From assembly GCF_902859735.1 (NCBI RefSeq), contig NZ_CADIJY010000001.1, forward strand, positions 868,001-932,000: 64,000 nucleotides of DNA, written 5' to 3'. Position numbers and translations under genes: made by a program. The stretch comes from Achromobacter aegrifaciens. GTDB lineage: Bacteria; Pseudomonadota; Gammaproteobacteria; Burkholderiales; Burkholderiaceae_B. Below are positions 43,001 to 49,456 of the stretch, piece after piece. Each line of letters begins with the position of its first letter. Position 1 is the first letter of the stretch. The notes beneath the pieces are model-generated. The model made no database searches and was not told where the DNA came from. It was given only the letters and a program-made list of their open reading frames with translations.

Positions 43001-43790
43001 CGGATTTCTTGAGCAGGCGCGCGGAGACGACGAAACTCACGTCCTGACGGTCGATCAGGATTTGCGTGAAACGCTCGTTGACGCGACGAATGCTGTCGGC
43101 GACGTGCTGGAAGCGGCCACTGTCAAAGATGGCTTCCTGCACGCCCGCGACGAAGCGGAATTTCAGATGCTTGGCGACTTCGCCGATCTGGCGCAGGATG
43201 GCGAGATCGAGCACCAACTCATGATCGCGGCGTGATTGCAGGTATTCGAGGAATTCATCCACCACCACCAGCAGCCCCTGGTTCGGGAATTTCTCGCCGA
43301 ACGCGGCCATCATCTCCTCGAAAGAGTCTTTGTTGTTCAGCTCCTGATCCGCCGTCGGGAAGGTGAAATCCACGCCGAGCTTCTTGAGGAAGCGTTCAAG
43401 CTGCTGGGTGATGACCTGGCGCAGCGGCATTTCCAGTCCGCCGATTTCGATGCGCAGTACCTTGAACTGCCCGGCGATGGACGCCACCGCATCCACGACC
43501 TTTGGGTGACGGATCATCGGCGTGTAGGCTGCGTTCTCGGCCACCAGCGACAGCACGGACATCAAGTGCGATTTACCAGTGCCGTAATTGCCGACAATGA
43601 GCACGCCCTTGTGATCGACCGCTTCGTCAAAGCCAAGCTGCGGCACCATGAGCTTGGCGATGCGCTCGGCCATGTCGTCGGAGATGACGAAGGTCGAGAT
43701 GAGCTTCTTGGCTTCGTCCGGGCGGTCGGCGTCGAGCAGTTGGACGACGGATTCGATTTGCTCGAACTGGATGAGGTCTTTGTATTTCAT
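40044..43790 (-). CDS. brxC: BREX ATPase BrxC (PglY-like)
   Basis: A 1248-aa AAA+-type ATPase and core BREX component. The P-loop GNYGTGKSHL has Lys73; Walker B is LLVVVDEFLEYL (about 175-187), followed by sensor-like segments. The long C-terminal part is helical with coiled-coil character and ends in a region with CPHCQF, a possible half zinc site. BrxC probably couples ATP use to assembly of the methyltransferase and PglZ complex on DNA. The ATG overlaps the brxF stop by 4 nt. The size and the brxF-brxC pairing are diagnostic for type 3. Confidence 0.93.
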   Translation of the reverse strand: MKYKDLIQFEQIESVVQLLDADRPDEAKKLISTFVISDDMAERIAKLMVPQLGFDEAVDHKGVLIVGNYGTGKSHLMSVLSLVAENAAYTPMIRHPKVVDAVASIAGQFKVLRIEIGGLEMPLRQVITQQLERFLKKLGVDFTFPTADQELNNKDSFEEMMAAFGEKFPNQGLLVVVDEFLEYLQSRRDHELVLDLAILRQIGEVAKHLKFRFVAGVQEAIFDSGRFQHVADSIRRVNERFTQILIDRQDVSFVVSARLLKKSADQQNKIREYLKPFAKFYGSMNERMDEYVRLFPVHPDYLKTFEQIHFTEKRGALKTIEAAMQAILDQNVPTDRPQLIAYESFWNTVKSNQVLRADPNIKEVLRVSEVLESRIQQAFTRPAYKPMALRVINGLAVHRLTTGGDIHIPIGPTAAELRDSLCLFQSGVEDMPGEPAENLLSMVQTVMREVLKTVNGQFISKAADTEQYYLDLKKDIDYDAQIEKRAEALSDDALDRAYYDALWQLISEDPNKPSYVSGFKIWEYQIEWQEHRVERLGYLFFGAPNDRPTAQPERDFYIYFTQPFDKPRFTDSQLSDEVFFRLKSPDEDYKRHLSQYAASLDLASTASGGAKAVYQSKGQDSLRAMSKWLQEKQLTAFEVTYQGKAKTLQDWAKGVSLRDRARLGPEEKINFRDIVNIVSGLVLAQRFSDIAPEYPKFPVLVTEANRKSLITSTLRALAGGTRTKDATAVLDALEVLDGERIDPAGSRYAQEVLNRLRAKGHGQVLNRNELVTGATDVEYFAPARLRLEPDLLAVVLGTLVYSGDIVLSITGDKIDSGKLALLAERSLDELKQFKHIEAPKEINLAVLRALFELLGLPSGLAQKASQGDTEPVVALQEKVSALVPRVLKAGSDLQQGKLGFWGQNLLRDEETKDWYARLDALKKFTESLSPYNTVGKLKNLRVTQEDIDAQKKNLDVLTGVERLLELVGELGTTASYLSQAEMVLQPGHDWVKQAEAARKALFDKLGEDRTAERAAAVLSEGRQTLSKLKKDYIAAYIASHSKARLGVSEEKTRNALRRDDRLLSLRVLAGVSLMPTSQLTGFEDALNGLKSCSALDEPTLLTAPVCPHCQFRPSSEQLELLPAANRLSKLDDDLDQLQANWQQTLLENLEDPFTQDSLGLLPSASKKLIDAFLAARKLPDPVTADFANAVQEALSGLEKITVKTGELRQALLQGGSPATPEELRKRFDALISERGKGKDATKLRFVIE

Positions 43791-44308
43791 GTTCTGGTTC
43801 CTTGCTGGCCCTGCGCCGTTTCAAAGACGACGATGCCATCGCGGGTGTAGTCGCGGTGTTCGGGATGCCCCATGTCGGCGTACACCAAGCGGTCATCACG
43901 CACTTCGCCCGGCCACACAGCGACAACGCGGCGCGCATGCGCCAGCCGCTTGATGAGGTCGAGCGGATTGATCTTCAGGCTCGGCTCGAACAGCACTTCG
44001 AGGTTGTCGAGCAGTAGCGGCGCGTCGCCGTGCACACTGCCAGTGATGTCGCGCAGCAGTTCGGTCGCCGAGAAACCGCGCTCGGAAACAGGCGTGGCGG
44101 CCAGCCGATGCCCCAACTTCACACCGAGGTTGAACGGCGCGGCGTTCAACCGCTGCGCCAAGGCGTGCAGGAGCCGGGTCTTGCTGCCGTTGCCCACCAG
44201 CAGAATTAGCTTGCTCTGGAGTGTGCCAATCTCCTCGACCAGCCGTTCCAGCGTGTCGAGCGCGGGCGAATTGCCGACGCCAGCAGACGATGCAACGGCG
44301 CTGGTCAT
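43787..44308 (-). CDS. brxF: BREX type 3 P-loop protein BrxF
   Basis: A 173-aa predicted small ATPase, specific to type 3 BREX. A P-loop-like stretch LLVGNGSKTRLLHAL lies at residues 36-50, with Gly41-Ser-Lys43-Thr44 as the presumed nucleotide site. A Walker-B-like LLLDNLEVLFE lies near 97-107, and VVAVWPGEV near 130. Its start overlaps the HTH gene stop by 4 nt and its stop overlaps the brxC start by 4 nt, so the first three genes are tightly coupled. Function in defence is not established in the literature I know. Confidence 0.88.
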   Translation of the reverse strand: MTSAVASSAGVGNSPALDTLERLVEEIGTLQSKLILLVGNGSKTRLLHALAQRLNAAPFNLGVKLGHRLAATPVSERGFSATELLRDITGSVHGDAPLLLDNLEVLFEPSLKINPLDLIKRLAHARRVVAVWPGEVRDDRLVYADMGHPEHRDYTRDGIVVFETAQGQQGTRT

Positions 44309-44520
44309 GGCTTTTCCTCATCTGTAATGGATTTGCTCTGTGTGCCGATGCGCGCGGCGATCCATTGATCCAGCTCGGTGCGGCGAAAGCGCCACGTGCC
44401 GCCCAGCTTGAAGGCCGGTATCTTGCCTTCGGCTGCAAGGCGATAGACCGTGCGCCTTCCTGCCTTCAGGTAAGCAGCGACTTCCTCCAGAGTGAGGATT
44501 TCATCGGACTGTTCGTTCAT
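44305..44520 (-). CDS. Excisionase-like helix-turn-helix protein, first gene of the BREX operon
   Basis: A 71-aa protein with a MerR/Xis-type winged HTH: LTLEEVAAYLKAGRRTVYRLAAEGKIPAFKLGGTWRFRR, followed by an acidic tail. Excisionase-family proteins bind short direct repeats. Its promoter contains three TGCCA repeats in 10-bp phase, so it may act as the autoregulator of the operon; it could equally be an excisionase for the island. The stop overlaps brxF by 4 nt. Canonical type 3 operons start with brxF, so this gene is an addition. Confidence 0.8.
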   Translation of the reverse strand: MNEQSDEILTLEEVAAYLKAGRRTVYRLAAEGKIPAFKLGGTWRFRRTELDQWIAARIGTQSKSITDEEKP

Positions 44521-44545
44521 GGATGTGCCGGCAATCTAATGGTTG

Positions 44546-44583
44546 ACTTTAGCCATTTTGGCACAACTTGGCAAGAAATGGCA
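44546..44583 (-). promoter_or_regulatory. BREX operon promoter with three phased TGCCA repeats
   Basis: On the minus strand: -35 TTGCCA (44574-44569), 17-bp spacer, -10 TAAAGT (44551-44546), 25 bp before the HTH ATG. TGCCA starts at 44583, 44573 and 44563 on that strand, exactly 10 bp apart, so all three face the same side of the helix and cover the -35 and spacer. This is a likely operator for the HTH protein. Confidence 0.65.
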
Positions 44584-44621
44584 GAACCCAGGGGCATCTG
44601 GCCATCCGGATAAGCCAACGG

Positions 44622-45485
44622 CTACCTTCCGAGATAGGTGGACGTTATTTGCACCCGCTCATGCCCCAGCTCGCGACTGATGGTTTGGCGGGCACGGTTG
44701 TCTTGCATGCGTTGTGTTGGACTGAGCTTCCCGACTGAAGGCCCACCCGCCGCCGGCGCCTGCCACCCCGTCAGCACCTCATACCGCATCTGCGCGTACC
44801 GATGCCGCAGTCCGTGCATGTTGCTCAACCCCGCTGCCTTGCACTGGCCGTCGTAAACATGCCGCTGCTGGATGTAGGTCTTGTTCGCGGGGATCAGCGA
44901 GCCCAACCCTGCCAGTCGGCGCGCTTCGACCAGCACCGCACGCTGTTCCGGCATCGTGACGGGTACCGTCCGCTCGCGTCCGCCTTTGGCCCACGATCCT
45001 TTGATGGCAATGTGGTCGTCACGGTCGGCATAGCGGGGCTGGAACTTGATGGACTCCTCTCGCCGCAGACCGAAGGCCGCTTGCAGGCGCAGGCTCATGC
45101 GGACGTAGGGATCGATGATTTTGTCCAGCCGGTCGTCTAGCTCCTTGGCCTTGCTCTCGTTGGTCACATAGCGGCGGTCAGGGATACCCAGCCTGGTGTT
45201 GTCCGTTGGCAGGATGCCTGCCTTGCCGACCTTCTCGGCCCACCAGCGTAGATGCGCCATGCGGTTCTTGATCGTGCCAGCCGACAGGCCTTCAGCTTGC
45301 CAGCGCTGTAACAGAGCTTCGACATGTTTGCCCTTGAGCGAGGTGGCCCGCATCTGGCGGAAGCCTTCTTCGCGCAGTTGGCAGGCGGCCAGGGTCAGCG
45401 ACCGTTGCCGGTCGGCTTGGGTGGCGTGGCTTCCGTCACGGTTACGCTGGCATAGTTGCCGCAGGGTATAGGTCAAATCGTCCAT
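44622..45485 (-). CDS. Tyrosine recombinase (integrase-domain protein)
   Basis: A 287-aa recombinase of the type found on integrative elements. It has an N-terminal SAM-like DNA-binding domain (about 1-105) and a catalytic domain. Catalytic residues: Arg in LQAAFGLRREESIKF, His-x-x-Arg in HGLRHRYAQ, His in SRELGHERVQ and the nucleophile Tyr in ITSTYLGR at the very C-terminus. ATG 45485 has GGAGGCCGGAAG upstream; an in-frame TTG at 45503 is less likely. It is intact, unlike the left-end integrase, and lies inside the island, not at an end, so it may serve a different site or dimer resolution. Confidence 0.85.
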   Translation of the reverse strand: MDDLTYTLRQLCQRNRDGSHATQADRQRSLTLAACQLREEGFRQMRATSLKGKHVEALLQRWQAEGLSAGTIKNRMAHLRWWAEKVGKAGILPTDNTRLGIPDRRYVTNESKAKELDDRLDKIIDPYVRMSLRLQAAFGLRREESIKFQPRYADRDDHIAIKGSWAKGGRERTVPVTMPEQRAVLVEARRLAGLGSLIPANKTYIQQRHVYDGQCKAAGLSNMHGLRHRYAQMRYEVLTGWQAPAAGGPSVGKLSPTQRMQDNRARQTISRELGHERVQITSTYLGR

Positions 45486-46085
45486 CTTCCGGCCTCCAAG
45501 CAAAGCGCCGTACTGTGTTGTCCTGAAATTCAGTGGTTAGTGTTGGTGCCAACTCGCCAAGGCGAGATCCCGTGAGGGCAAGGGCATGGTGTTCAGGAGA
45601 CACCAGAGCCTCGAATGAGGCGTCCGTCTTGCTCTCTGTTGGAAGCCCGGACGGAGGTACTACAAGAAGAAAGTGATGTGAACGTGGACGAGTCCTCCTA
45701 TGAAGTGAGTGGGATGAGAAATGCAGCGGCGGTCTGTGCGTTGCACACAGGCAATTGCCGCAAAGGACAGTGCGCCAGGCGGCGCGATAGGCATGAGTTC
45801 AAACAGACGAAGAAGGCTCCGCCCTGGGTAGGGCCGGTATGCGGTCGGAGCCTGGGCATACCTGGGGTGGCTCCACCCTGACGGGCCAGCGCTTGCAGGA
45901 ATCTGCGCTGTTGGGGTTGCCGATGTATGAGGCCCATCGGTCTTGGCAACTGCTCGGTCAGTGTAGGGCGGCCATCATCATGTCTGCCGCACGCAATAGG
46001 ATTCGGCATTCGCCCGCATTGTTGCTGGCGTGGGCGGGGTCGTCACTGCGGCGTGCAGTGACGACCCGTTTCGCGGCAGCATTTA
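45486..46085. other. Structure-rich intergenic region of the island
   Basis: 600 bp between the recombinase and the STY4528-type gene with no gene I can support; an 88-codon plus-strand frame (45615-45881) has no recognisable feature. Several hairpins stand out: CTCGCC-AA-GGCGAG near 45552, TGGTGT / ACACCA near 45590, GCCTC / GAGGC near 45610, GCCCT / AGGGC at 45821-45834 nested in GGCTCCG / CGGAGCC (45815-45852), and GGGTGG / CCACCC at 45865-45878. This may be a non-coding RNA or an origin/transfer-type region. Confidence 0.4.
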
Positions 46086-47243
46086 CTACGCAGGTTGCGG
46101 CTGCCATCCCCTATCCTGCATTGCCTGCGCAGCAATGTCCCCAGCGTTCGTCGAGGCGTTCAGCATCTTGCGGATGTTGGCGATGTGCGCCAGGGCGGTT
46201 TCACGCGATGCCGGTTGCGCAGTCGGTTCTGGGTGGTCTTCAGTGCGTGGCGCACCAGCAGGCCGATTTTCAACAGGCCGTGGGGTGGCACACGTCTCCT
46301 TGCGACCTGCCCACAAGCGGAACTCGCCAGCAAATACGCGCTTCACCAAGGCGAAGAAGTAGGCCACGACATTGCGCACGGTGCCGCTCTGGCTGCGTGC
46401 CTGCAACTCGTCGAGTACTTCCTGGCGATGCTGCGGCGGCAGCCGCCGCAAGGCGGCCTGCACGTCTTTTTGCTGATCTGCCTGGGCATTGCTCAGGCAA
46501 GGCGGCAAGCTCATCGACTGCGATGCCGAATGGCCGTCGCCTTCGCGCGCGCGGTACGTACGTTCTTTTTTATACATATACGTTTTATACGTACCGCCCT
46601 GCTCAGCTGTCATGTGGCGAACGTGTCCGGTCTGTTGCGGAGCAAGCGTGCTGTCAGCGGAATCGCCAGAAAATGGCAGTGGGTCGGCTGCCTCGTTCGC
46701 CTGCGACGGAGGCGTCGGGGGCAAATCATCGTCATCGCGGGGCTGATTGTGGGCCGTAATGGAAGTGGCTTCAGGTGCCTGCGCCAAAGTTGCCTGAATG
46801 TGGACGGCCACCCGATCGATCTGATTGTTTTCGTGGCCGATAGACGCTTGCAGAAGCGCGGGCAGGCTGGCATCGAGCGTGCAAGCCTGCTGGAAGTGTA
46901 GGGCGCTTTCGTGAACCTGATACAGCTCGCTGAGCACATGGCCGGTCAGGGGATCGCGGTGCTGGCCTACCTGGCTGATCCAGCCCGTCAGCCGAAGCAC
47001 AACGAGGACGCGCCGGGCCGTCTCGTACCCGGCCCTCTGCCCCAGCGGGGTAGAGGTGAGATAGCGGCGCAACTGCCCCAGATTCGCTACCGGGCTGATG
47101 CCTTCCGCAGAGCGCAGCATGCGCAGAACCTGCCAGCCGTTGCGCTCCAACGGCGTGAGGCGGGTATCGAGCATGAGCGAGGCCGGCGTAGTGAACAGGG
47201 CGTCTTGCCCCTGCGGGTTTTGGCGGGTGTGATGGTTTGTCAT
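46086..47243 (-). CDS. STY4528-family island replication-type protein
   Basis: A 385-aa protein. The N-terminal part (LMLDTRLTPLERNGWQVLRML, AGYETARRVLVVLRLTGWIS, the LYQVHESALHFQQACTLD segment and IGHENNQIDRVAVHIQ) matches what I recall of the STY4528 family, annotated as pathogenicity-island replication proteins on SPI-7/PFGI-type elements. The N-terminal region looks like a winged-helix domain; the C-terminal part is basic. ATG 47243 has GGAG 8 nt upstream; the longer frame to 47288 lacks a good site. The gene carries an internal AT-rich inverted repeat at 46551-46597. It marks the island as a remnant of an ICE-type element. Confidence 0.7.
   Translation of the reverse strand: MTNHHTRQNPQGQDALFTTPASLMLDTRLTPLERNGWQVLRMLRSAEGISPVANLGQLRRYLTSTPLGQRAGYETARRVLVVLRLTGWISQVGQHRDPLTGHVLSELYQVHESALHFQQACTLDASLPALLQASIGHENNQIDRVAVHIQATLAQAPEATSITAHNQPRDDDDLPPTPPSQANEAADPLPFSGDSADSTLAPQQTGHVRHMTAEQGGTYKTYMYKKERTYRAREGDGHSASQSMSLPPCLSNAQADQQKDVQAALRRLPPQHRQEVLDELQARSQSGTVRNVVAYFFALVKRVFAGEFRLWAGRKETCATPRPVENRPAGAPRTEDHPEPTAQPASRETALAHIANIRKMLNASTNAGDIAAQAMQDRGWQPQPA
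46551..46597. repeat. AT-rich inverted repeat inside the replication-type gene
   Basis: GCGGTACGTA (46551-46560) and its exact complement TACGTACCGC (46588-46597) flank 27 bp that are strongly AT-rich and contain TATAC repeats. It stands out from the GC-rich gene around it, where it encodes a Tyr/Lys/Thr-rich patch. An origin-like or regulatory role is possible. Confidence 0.6.
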
Positions 47244-47515
47244 GAGAGTTCTCCGAGGTCTGGGCCACAGCGGCCCGTTCCCCTGCATCTCATCGCGTGC
47301 CGTTCCATGCGTCAGCCAACAATGCGGTCTGCGCCATAACCGTTTTATCCTGCCGCGTGGAGCTCTGGCACCCGCATCCAGACTGATCTATCATCCCGAT
47401 ACCCCCTTGGGGGTACAACTGGTACTTCCAGCGATTCCCGCAAAGGCCGTGGCCCGATTTCCCCGTGAAACCTAGCATTCACGGCTCTTTGCCGACCGAT
47501 CAACGTTTAAACGTG
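47244..47515. other. Right-end region of the island
   Basis: No gene seen. It holds the inverted pair TACCCCC (47400-47406) and GGGGGTA (47409-47415), the same heptamer as at the left end, and the palindrome ACGTTTAAACGT (47503-47514) directly beside attR. These are candidate integrase or excisionase contact sites. Confidence 0.5.
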
Positions 47516-47527
47516 TGTTCAACGTCT
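47516..47527. repeat. attR: second copy of the 12-bp repeat
   Basis: TGTTCAACGTCT, identical to 26324-26335. Its frame reads V-F-N-V-stop (47515-47529), a remnant of the original ychF end before the island inserted. Confidence 0.75.
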
Positions 47528-47552
47528 AAGCGAAACAGCACATCCCGCGAAG

Positions 47553-47598
47553 CACCCCAAAGATCAGACCTGTGTCCGATCTTTGGGGTGTTTTTTTT
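47553..47598 (+). terminator. Intrinsic terminator, probably of ychF before insertion
   Basis: A 13-bp perfect stem CACCCCAAAGATC (47553-47565) / GATCTTTGGGGTG (47578-47590), followed by eight T. It lies 23 bp after the attR copy of the ychF end and no plus-strand gene now precedes it, so it was most likely the ychF terminator displaced by the island. Confidence 0.85.
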
Positions 47599-47721
47599 GG
47601 TGAGGCGTCAACAGCGATGCGCGCCGCTCCAGGAAGGGCTTTGCGAGAACGGTATGAGGGATGAGAAACAATCGGTTGCGGCGAATAGCGGGATGACTGG
47701 CAGCGGCCGAGTTGGACCGCA

Positions 47722-48105
47722 TCAGCAGATGGTGTGATCGCACAGACGCAGGTTTTCAAGCGGCACCCAGCCCGTCTCTCCATCCCCAAGCCTGACCGCC
47801 CACACCCACCCATTCAGTTCGCGCTCTCCGCGCAGCATTTCGCCTTGCGCGACATCCAGCTCCTTGTTGGTGAAAGCCTCCAGCATCGTGGCGCTGCCGT
47901 CGGCGTGGCGGTCCAGGAATTGCGCCGGCACGAAGCCGGCTTGTTGGCCTGCTGGCGTGCACAGATACCAGTCGGGCCAGCCCTCGGGGCCATCGTACCG
48001 TTCGCCGACGGTGACGCGATCTCCCTTGCGCACCAGCATGGGTTCGGGGAACTCGCTGGCGTGGGTCTGGATGACGAGGTAGCGGCGGTCGGAATTCATG
48101 GGCAT
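47722..48105 (-). CDS. SH3-domain protein
   Basis: A 127-aa cytoplasmic-looking protein without a signal peptide. Two SH3-like units are visible: about 10-62 (YLVIQTHAS ... VRKGDRVTVGERYDGPEGWPDWYLCT with GFVPAQFL) and about 72-122 (AFTNKELDVAQGEMLRGERELNGWVWAVRLGDGETGWVPLENL, key residues W-W-A and GWVP). Each ends with the G(F/W)VP motif of SH3 folds. Function unknown; relatives are scattered in betaproteobacteria. Start ATG 48105 or 48099 cannot be separated. A plus-strand terminator lies downstream, 47553-47598. Confidence 0.75.
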   Translation of the reverse strand: MPMNSDRRYLVIQTHASEFPEPMLVRKGDRVTVGERYDGPEGWPDWYLCTPAGQQAGFVPAQFLDRHADGSATMLEAFTNKELDVAQGEMLRGERELNGWVWAVRLGDGETGWVPLENLRLCDHTIC

Positions 48106-48135
48106 TGATTGTCCGTATTGCGGTCACGGACGGAA

Positions 48136-48891
48136 CTATGCCATGCGCTCCAGCAGCCGCGGCACCGCCGAGGCCAGCAACGCGACTCCGGAAGCCGTCA
48201 GCAGCCCCAGCACGATCTGCCGGAAGCGCGCCTCGCTGATGCCTATGTAAAGCTTCGCGCCCAGCAACACCGGCACCAGCATGGCGGCGGCGACGATGGC
48301 GAACATGGGCAGCATGGCGCGCGTGACGATGCCGCTGGCCAGATACGTGCCCATGGTCACCAGCAGCATGGACAGGTTGAAGTTCTGGATGATGGCGCGT
48401 TGCGCGTCCTTGTCGAATCCGCGCAGGGTGCACCACAAGGTGGGCAGCGTGCCTGTGAAGCCGCCTATGCCGCCCAGCACGCCGCCGGCCATGCCGACGG
48501 CCGCATCGGCGGCGCGCCCGCCTGCGGCGATCTTCGGCAGGTTCTTGGCCAACAACATGGCGGGACACCAGATCACAAGCAGGATGCCGAGTATGGTCTT
48601 GAACCAGTCCATGTCCAGGCGCGGCAGCAGCGCCACGCCCAGCGGAATGCCGAACAGGCCGCCGATCACGAAGGGCAGCAATCGCCGCAGATCGAAGCCG
48701 CGGCGCACGGTGATGGCGGCGAGGATCTGCCCGACCAGGGCGCCGAAGACCGCGAGCGTCGCGGCCAGGCGCGGGTCCAGCACCCAGGCCCAGAACGACA
48801 TCGCCACCAGGCCGAAGGCAAAGCCTGACAGGCCCTGCACGAAGCCCGCGATGACCGCACCCAGCGTCACCACCAAATACACCGAATCCAT
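48136..48891 (-). CDS. TSUP (TauE/SafE) family membrane permease
   Basis: A 251-aa inner-membrane protein with about eight hydrophobic helices and two repeated halves, as in the sulfite/organosulfonate exporter family TSUP. The N-terminal repeat carries GFVQGLSGFAFGLVAM and the second half AGGVLGGIGGFTGTLPTLW, the usual glycine-rich motif pair. Substrates in the family include sulfite, sulfoacetate, taurine-derived anions and other small anions; none is indicated here. It is monocistronic, with the SH3 gene 30 bp downstream on the same strand. Confidence 0.85.
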   Translation of the reverse strand: MDSVYLVVTLGAVIAGFVQGLSGFAFGLVAMSFWAWVLDPRLAATLAVFGALVGQILAAITVRRGFDLRRLLPFVIGGLFGIPLGVALLPRLDMDWFKTILGILLVIWCPAMLLAKNLPKIAAGGRAADAAVGMAGGVLGGIGGFTGTLPTLWCTLRGFDKDAQRAIIQNFNLSMLLVTMGTYLASGIVTRAMLPMFAIVAAAMLVPVLLGAKLYIGISEARFRQIVLGLLTASGVALLASAVPRLLERMA

Positions 48892-49009
48892 TGCCGCCTC
48901 TTTGTTCTTATGTGGGGGAGTCGGTTTGTATTCTGGATGATCCTTATGGCTCGCGAATCGTGTTTTGCTATGGGCCGATACCGTACTTCTTATGGCGGCG
49001 GAGCCTGTG

Positions 49010-49453
49010 CTAGCTTGGCGCCTTGTCCGCCGCCCGCAGGAAATTCGCTTCCAGCACGCTCAGCACGCGATTCAAAGTGTCGATATCCGCGGCCGACAAC
49101 CCCTTGAGCGACTCCTCGAAGAACGCCGCCCGCTTGGGCAGGGCTTCATCCACCACGGCCTGGCCGACGGGCGTGAGACTGGCGTTGGTCAGGCGGTTGT
49201 CCTGCGGATCCACTGCGCGCGCGATCCAGCCCATTTTTTCCATGGCCTGCAGCTGCCGTGTGAGCGACGCGGGATCGAGCCGGCAGCGTTCGGCCAGATG
49301 CTTCTGCGAACATTGGCCGCACTCATGCAGCGCCAGCAAAATGCGCCAACGGGGCAGGGCGTGGCCGACGGTGCTGCTGAACGCGCTCTGCATGCCGCGG
49401 TAGGCCTGTCCCATGTGCTGGATGACCTGCAAGCCTTGTTGTTGTTTGGGCAA
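49010..49453 (-). CDS. MarR-family transcriptional regulator
   Basis: A 147-aa regulator with the MarR winged helix: LPRWRILLALHECGQCSQKHLAERCRLDPASLTRQLQAMEKMGWIAR in order, then the wing with VDPQDNRLTNASLTPVG, and dimerisation helices at both ends. It lies 3 bp downstream of the MFS exporter gene, so both are on one transcript. A perfect 10+10 palindrome at the operon promoter is the likely operator. The expected mode is release of repression when an exported drug or phenolic ligand binds. Confidence 0.9.
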   Translation of the reverse strand: MPKQQQGLQVIQHMGQAYRGMQSAFSSTVGHALPRWRILLALHECGQCSQKHLAERCRLDPASLTRQLQAMEKMGWIARAVDPQDNRLTNASLTPVGQAVVDEALPKRAAFFEESLKGLSAADIDTLNRVLSVLEANFLRAADKAPS

Positions 49454-49456
49454 AAG

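Larger units (their letters stand above)
26324..47527. mobile_element. Genomic island with a type 3 BREX system, integrated in ychF
   Basis: About 21.2 kb between 12-bp direct repeats. Contents from left: a frameshifted P4-type integrase beside attL, the nine-gene BREX operon on the minus strand, a second tyrosine recombinase, and a STY4528-type island replication protein beside attR. An intrinsic terminator that would suit ychF lies immediately beyond attR, consistent with displacement from ychF by the insertion. Codon use inside is less GC-biased than in the flanks, most clearly in the GHKL gene. No conjugation genes are present, so it is at best mobilisable; the broken integrase suggests it is now fixed. 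Confidence 0.8.

Noticed and set aside
27851-44520. Type 1 BREX, DISARM or Dnd/Ssp system
   Set aside because: No brxL, no brxB, no drmA/B and no dndB-E or ssp genes. BrxF, the DUF1156 methyltransferase and the BrxHII helicase specify type 3 BREX.
45615-45881. 88-codon plus-strand frame in the island
   Set aside because: No ribosome-binding site, no recognisable domain, and it crosses several hairpins; left as an unassigned region.
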